This document shows, piece after piece, positions 60,270-64,000 of a DNA stretch of 64,000 nucleotides. The stretch spans positions 1-64,000 of the forward strand of contig CAUYLG010004978.1 in assembly GCA_963573385.1 (NCBI GenBank), in the 5' to 3' direction. The position numbers and the translations under genes are program-made. The first letter of the stretch is position 1; every line of letters begins with the position of its first letter. The notes beneath the pieces are model-generated. The model ran no database searches. It was given only the letters and a program-made list of their open reading frames with translations, and was not told the DNA's origin. Source of the DNA: Cacajao melanocephalus. Its lineage: Eukaryota; Chordata; Mammalia; Primates; Pitheciidae.

Positions 60270-62917
60270 TTTCTTTAAACAAATAAAACTGAGGCACAGA
60301 GAGATTGTTGATTGTCAGAAGCCCCCCAGTAAATAGAAGAGCTGGGGGACACCCTAGGCATTTTGCCTCCAAATCCACTATCCTGCCCCAGTCACTGGGC
60401 TATTTCTTTTCAGTTTCATTGACACTGAAGAATGGCAGGTGCCTGTGAAGCCCACTGGGTCATGTGAAGTTTCACCAGCAGGTGGAAAGGTCAGTACTTT
60501 GATCATGTTTCAGGGTATCTGCTTCAATTGCTTGATACAATCAGATTTTCTAAAAGTGGTTGGAATTCACTTGGGGTGGCTGGCAAAATATTTTGGAAAA
60601 TATTAGGGAAAGTTATAAATTATAGTTTCAAACCTTTTGGAAAGCAGAAAGGTTTTACTGGGGCAGGCTGAAGGCAGCCGCCTCATTTACATTAGCATAG
60701 GAAAGAGACAGAGATGAAAAGAGACGTTCCCAGTTTAAGTCTGGTTACCCACATCCCTTTGTCTCTACTCTAACTGTTTACTCATGTAAACTTTGTGCTG
60801 GATGGTCTTCTCAGGGGGAGATTAAAGGGAAATTACCTGTTAATAGTATTTACTCTGGATCTGGAACTTAAAGCTTTTATCCTTCATAAAACCATTCTTT
60901 TAACCATGTTAATTATCCACAAGTGTGTTAACTTAGAAACTCTGCCATAAAATCTGACTGAATAAATGCAACAATACAGAGGGAGTCTTGCTTGATTGGC
61001 TGCGTTTTGCTCTCTGAAAGCAGTCAACAACCATCCCTCACCCACTTGAATCACTGTAATGGTGTGAGAATGCATTCATTCATCCATAGCTGAGTCAGAG
61101 TCTGCAGGCCAGACTTCTGCAGGTGGTAGTCAATGTCTCAAAAGATGATGGTGAAGTTCAATGGGTTCCAGCTCTGCAGGCTCTTGTTACACTTCACCTC
61201 GAGAGGCTTTGGTGGGTCAAACTGGCTGGGAAATGTCTGGTCCTGACTCTGTGCCTTGTCTGGTGTTAAGAGACTTTAGTTTCAACCTCAGATCTACTGC
61301 TTATACGTGTGCACTGAAACCATCTGGCATCTCTGAGGTTTGTTCCCCCTGTTTCATATTCTGTCTGCCTAGTAGTCATGAGATGTTTTACAGCACAGAA
61401 CTTGTTCATATTTAGTATTCATCAAAAGGTGAGTGAACCTAGATTGGCACCCAACACCTTTATTAATGACACCTGTCAACAATGCTGGCCTCCTGGGATT
61501 TGTTTTCAAGAGCATCAATAAGTTAATGAGAAGAAAATGACTGACATTTATTTTCAACCTGGCCAACATGGGTAAACCCTGTCTGCACATAAAGGGCAGT
61601 CCTTCTGTGCCCCCTACATACCCTGCCCTTTAGTTTTTACACATATGATTTTAGTAATCCTCATGTGTCAATTGGTATACAACTTGACTCTGAGAAATGA
61701 AAATTCAGACTAGCTACAGGTTAAGCAATAGGTTACTAAATTATTTCATGTAATGAGAAGTCTGAAAGTGGTGGTTCCAGTAACAACATGAAGTCCCAAG
61801 GACTCAGGCCCCTTTTTTTTTGCTTCTGCTCTGCCATCCTCAGTTTGTTGACTTTTCATTCTCAGGCTTGTGCCTCACATACCCAAAATGGCCGCTGCAG
61901 CTCCAGCCATCACATTTGCACACAAGGAAAGAAGAGAATGAGTAGATGGTCATTCTCTTCCTGAGGAAGAGAATCTTTTCTAGAAGCCCCGAGCAGGTTT
62001 CCCTTGCATCCCATTGGCCAGAATTGGATCAGAGGCCCATCCCTAGGTCAATACATAGAGGAATCATCGGCACTATCTCTTATGGGGTTATGTCTATAGG
62101 GATCATAAACCCCCTCCATGAACACAAGCCTGCTGCTACCTCCAAGCAGCCACACATGCTTCAGCATCCCTTGTTAATAAGTTACAGGAAAGGGGACGAG
62201 AACGAGTAACTATCATTTAAGCCACAGTGTCAAGCATTCCTACTGAGACCTGGAGGTGCTGAGAACTTGCCAAGGTGTGAGACGAGCTGCAAGGAGGCCA
62301 CCGTGGCTTGGGACAGTGCATGACAGGGAGAGAGGAAGAAGTGTGCAGGGAGCTGGCCGGCCCAGGGGCCACGCCAGGACGGGGGACTCTGGGCTGTGTG
62401 ATGAGCAGGCTTTGGACAGTTGTATCCAGGAGATGATCTGTGCATGATGCTAGTTCAAGGATTGCTCTAGGATGTGTGGACAGTAGAGGGTGGGTGGGGA
62501 GGCTGGGTATCAGTCAGGAGGCTGTGGCAGTGGTCCTCATGGGGAGCACAGGGCTGGACTGGGACAGCCCGTAGGAGACTTCTCATCTCCTTTCTTGCAC
62601 AAGGAAGAGACTCAGTGGCAGCAGAGCAGCAAAGGTGCAGGTGAGGAACCCCAACCCCCAGGGAGAGCAAGCACCCAGAGATGCGTGGGGACAGCTCCAG
62701 CACCAAGCGGCCTCTGACGGATGAGCGGAGAAGGGAAACAGAAAATGCGTTACCATGGCTTTCATGTGTCACGAAGGTGATGCTGTAACCTGAGCCTCTG
62801 AGCTCATTTTATTTGTGAATTCCTGTCATTTCTAGATGGGTGGACTGAAAACCATCCTCCTTCACTTGCAGCTAGGGAGAGGGGAGTGCAAGAGGGCAAA
62901 TGAAAACCAGAAGTAGG
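60270..62917. other. CCN4-proximal intergenic DNA, mostly unassigned
   Basis: 60280-60390 has a reverse MIR-like core (AACTGAGGCACAGAGAGATT). About 61760-62210 looks like an interspersed repeat of unknown class (AAATGGCCGCTGCAGCTCCA, CCCATTGGCCAGAATTGGAT). The remainder gave no repeat or gene. Distal CCN4 regulatory elements could lie here but I see none that I can name. Confidence 0.4.
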
Positions 62918-63217
62918 GCCAGGCATGATGGTTCATGCTGTAATCCCAGCACTTTGGGAGGCTGAGGCAGGAGGATAACCTGAGGTCAGGAGTTTGAGAC
63001 AAACCTGGCCAACATGGTAAAACCGTGTCTCTACTAAAAATACAAAAATTAGTCAGGCGTGGTGGCACGTGCCTGTAATCCCAGCTACCTGGGAGGCTGA
63101 GGCAGGAGAATTGCTTGAACGTGGGAGGTAGAGGTCGCAGAGAGCCAAGATCCCACTACTGCACTCCAGCCTGGCCAACAGAGTGAGACTCTGTCTAAAA
63201 AAAAAAAAGAAAGAAAA
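62918..63217 (+). mobile_element. AluS-type SINE with a perfect 16-bp target-site duplication
   Basis: GGCCAGGCATGATGGTTCAT to an A12 then GAAAGAAAA tail. GAAAACCAGAAGTAGG is exact at 62902-62917 and 63218-63233. It lies about 0.4 kb upstream of the CCN4 promoter motifs. Confidence 0.96.
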
Positions 63218-63514
63218 GAAAACCAGAAGTAGGAGCAGCCTAGAGAAATGACAAGGAGTTGATTTTCCACTGGGAGCCCTCTCAAAGCCCACACACCCGC
63301 CTGCCTGAGGTAACAGTATCTCTGCCCCCATCCCGCACCCTCCCACGCTCCCCCCTCCCTACTGTTGTGAAGACCTAGGCAGGGTGACCCCAGCTCCTCT
63401 GTGAGAATTTCACGCCCTAGTGTGAAATCATAGCCTTGTAACTTTCCCTTTAAGAACTGTCAGAGCTGGGGAGGCTGGCCAAGCTCAGGCTGGAGGTGGG
63501 GACAGAGGGAAGAA

Positions 63515-63540
63515 AGAAAAAAAAAAAAAAAGAGAGAGAG
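63515..63540. repeat. A15 then (GA)n tract
   Basis: AAAGAAAAAAAAAAAAAA followed by GAGAGAGAGG, about 50 bp upstream of the CRE in the CCN4 promoter. Confidence 0.9.
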
Positions 63541-63587
63541 GCAGGAAAAGTTTTTTCAGAGGAAAATGCAGGGTTTGTCCTTCACCC

Positions 63588-63613
63588 TGACGTCAGATCT
63601 TGCTTTAATAAAA
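63588..63613 (+). promoter_or_regulatory. CCN4: CCN4 core promoter: CRE and TATA-like box
   Basis: A perfect palindromic CRE, TGACGTCA, is at 63588-63595. Nine bases further on a TATA-like TTAATAAAA is at 63605-63613. A start about 25-30 bp beyond would fall near 63635-63643, giving a 5' UTR of about 100 bases to the ATG. Human WISP1 is known to respond to Wnt-1/beta-catenin through CREB-type sites, which fits. The transcription start is inferred from spacing, not observed. Confidence 0.75.
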
Positions 63614-63718
63614 CCCCCCAAGGGCTGCGGAAGAGGCATATCTGGTGCTCCTGATGGGCCGGCCAGTCTGGGCCAAGCTCCCCCGAGAGGTGGTCGGATC
63701 CTCTGGGCTGCTCGGTAG

Positions 63719-63811
63719 ATGCCTGTGCCACTGACGTCCAGGCATGAGGTGGTTCCTGCCCTGGATGCTGGCAGCAGTGACAGCAGCAGCCGCCAGCAGC
63801 GTCCTGGTCAC
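63719..63811 (+). other. Upstream ATG with reading frame overlapping the CCN4 start
   Basis: An ATG at 63719-63721, 25 bases before the CCN4 ATG, opens a different frame (MPVPLTSRHEVVPALDAG) that has no stop before the exon 1 donor. Its context (T at -3, C at +4) is weak, while the CCN4 ATG has G at -3. This suggests leaky scanning past a potential inhibitory uORF. I do not claim a protein product. Confidence 0.6.
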
Positions 63812-63812
63812 G
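63744..63812 (+). CDS. CCN4: CCN4 (WISP1) exon 1, signal peptide
   Basis: ATG at 63744 opens MRWFLPWMLAAVTAAAA, SSVLVT, ending exactly at a codon boundary before the donor GTGAGT at 63813 (phase 0). CCN4 is a secreted cysteine-rich matricellular protein of the CCN family (IGFBP-like, VWC, TSP1 and C-terminal knot modules). Only its secretion signal is encoded here: a basic Arg at position 2, then a long hydrophobic Leu/Ala core. The downstream modules are beyond the window. I recall human as MRWFLPWTLAAVTAAAA with STVLAT, so three residues differ (T to M, T to S, A to V). The readings in other frames and into the intron are not coding. Confidence 0.93.
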
Positions 63813-64000
63813 GTGAGTCCTGCCTGGAGGGGCTCAGAGGGAGACCCAGCTCCTTTCCCCACTGGGTCCTCCTGTACGGGGGTTGGTGGGCAGGAGGAAA
63901 AGAGCCAGGAAGGTTTGGGGCAGGAAGGTGGCCACTTACAGGGCAAAGGCAGGGCCCAGGGTGAGGAGTCAGCTGCCCAGGTTGGCTGAAGCTGGCAGGG
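63813..64000 (+). other. CCN4: Start of CCN4 intron 1
   Basis: Consensus donor GTGAGT followed by G-rich intron sequence (GGGGGTTGGTGGG) to the window edge. Runs of G near a 5' splice site are common intronic splicing enhancers. No further exon is in the window. Confidence 0.85.

Overview
The window is simian primate nuclear DNA: many Alu elements (AluJ to AluY-like), MaLR LTRs, L1, L2, MIR and hAT/Tigger fragments, and sparse split exons with GT/AG junctions. Two genes are recognisable. The left end is the 3' end of thyroglobulin (TG), and the right end is the promoter and first coding exon of CCN4 (WISP1). In human these are neighbours on 8q24, both pointing the same way and separated by roughly 55 kb. 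Here the gap from the TG poly(A) signal to the CCN4 start is about 53.6 kb. The TG C-terminus and the CCN4 signal peptide each differ from the human proteins as I remember them at several positions, so I infer a non-human simian, probably a monkey; I cannot name the species.

Layout. 1-308: a compound microsatellite/minisatellite inside a TG intron. 309-10137: the last three TG exons (46, 47 and 48 by human numbering) with repeat-rich introns, the TG stop codon at 10030-10032 and AATAAA at 10112-10117. 10138-63500: intergenic DNA in which I support no protein-coding gene. It holds at least ten Alu copies or fragments, several solo LTRs (MLT1, MST/THE1), five or more sizeable L2 fragments on both strands, many MIRs, older L1 3' ends, a Tigger-type element broken by Alus, and simple-sequence tracts. 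It also has local duplications that interspersed repeats do not obviously explain: an inverted pair (14986/16223), a 174-bp tandem pair with a distant third copy (27 kb and 25.2 kb), and a patchwork junction at 21.8 kb. 63588-64000: CCN4 promoter (a perfect CRE just upstream of a TATA-like box), 5' UTR with an overlapping upstream ATG, exon 1 encoding the signal peptide, and the start of intron 1.

The two genes are not functionally linked. TG encodes the thyroid prohormone, and the exons here encode the end of its cholinesterase-like domain and the C-terminal hormone-forming tail. CCN4 encodes a secreted Wnt-responsive matricellular protein. I found no new multi-gene system. The points most worth checking are structural: direct repeats flanking the frame-neutral TG exon 46, the inverted repeat pair, the tandem/dispersed duplications, and the CRE/TATA/upstream-ORF arrangement of CCN4. 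Repeat family names are from recognition of consensus-like sequence, and repeat boundaries are approximate unless target-site duplications are given.
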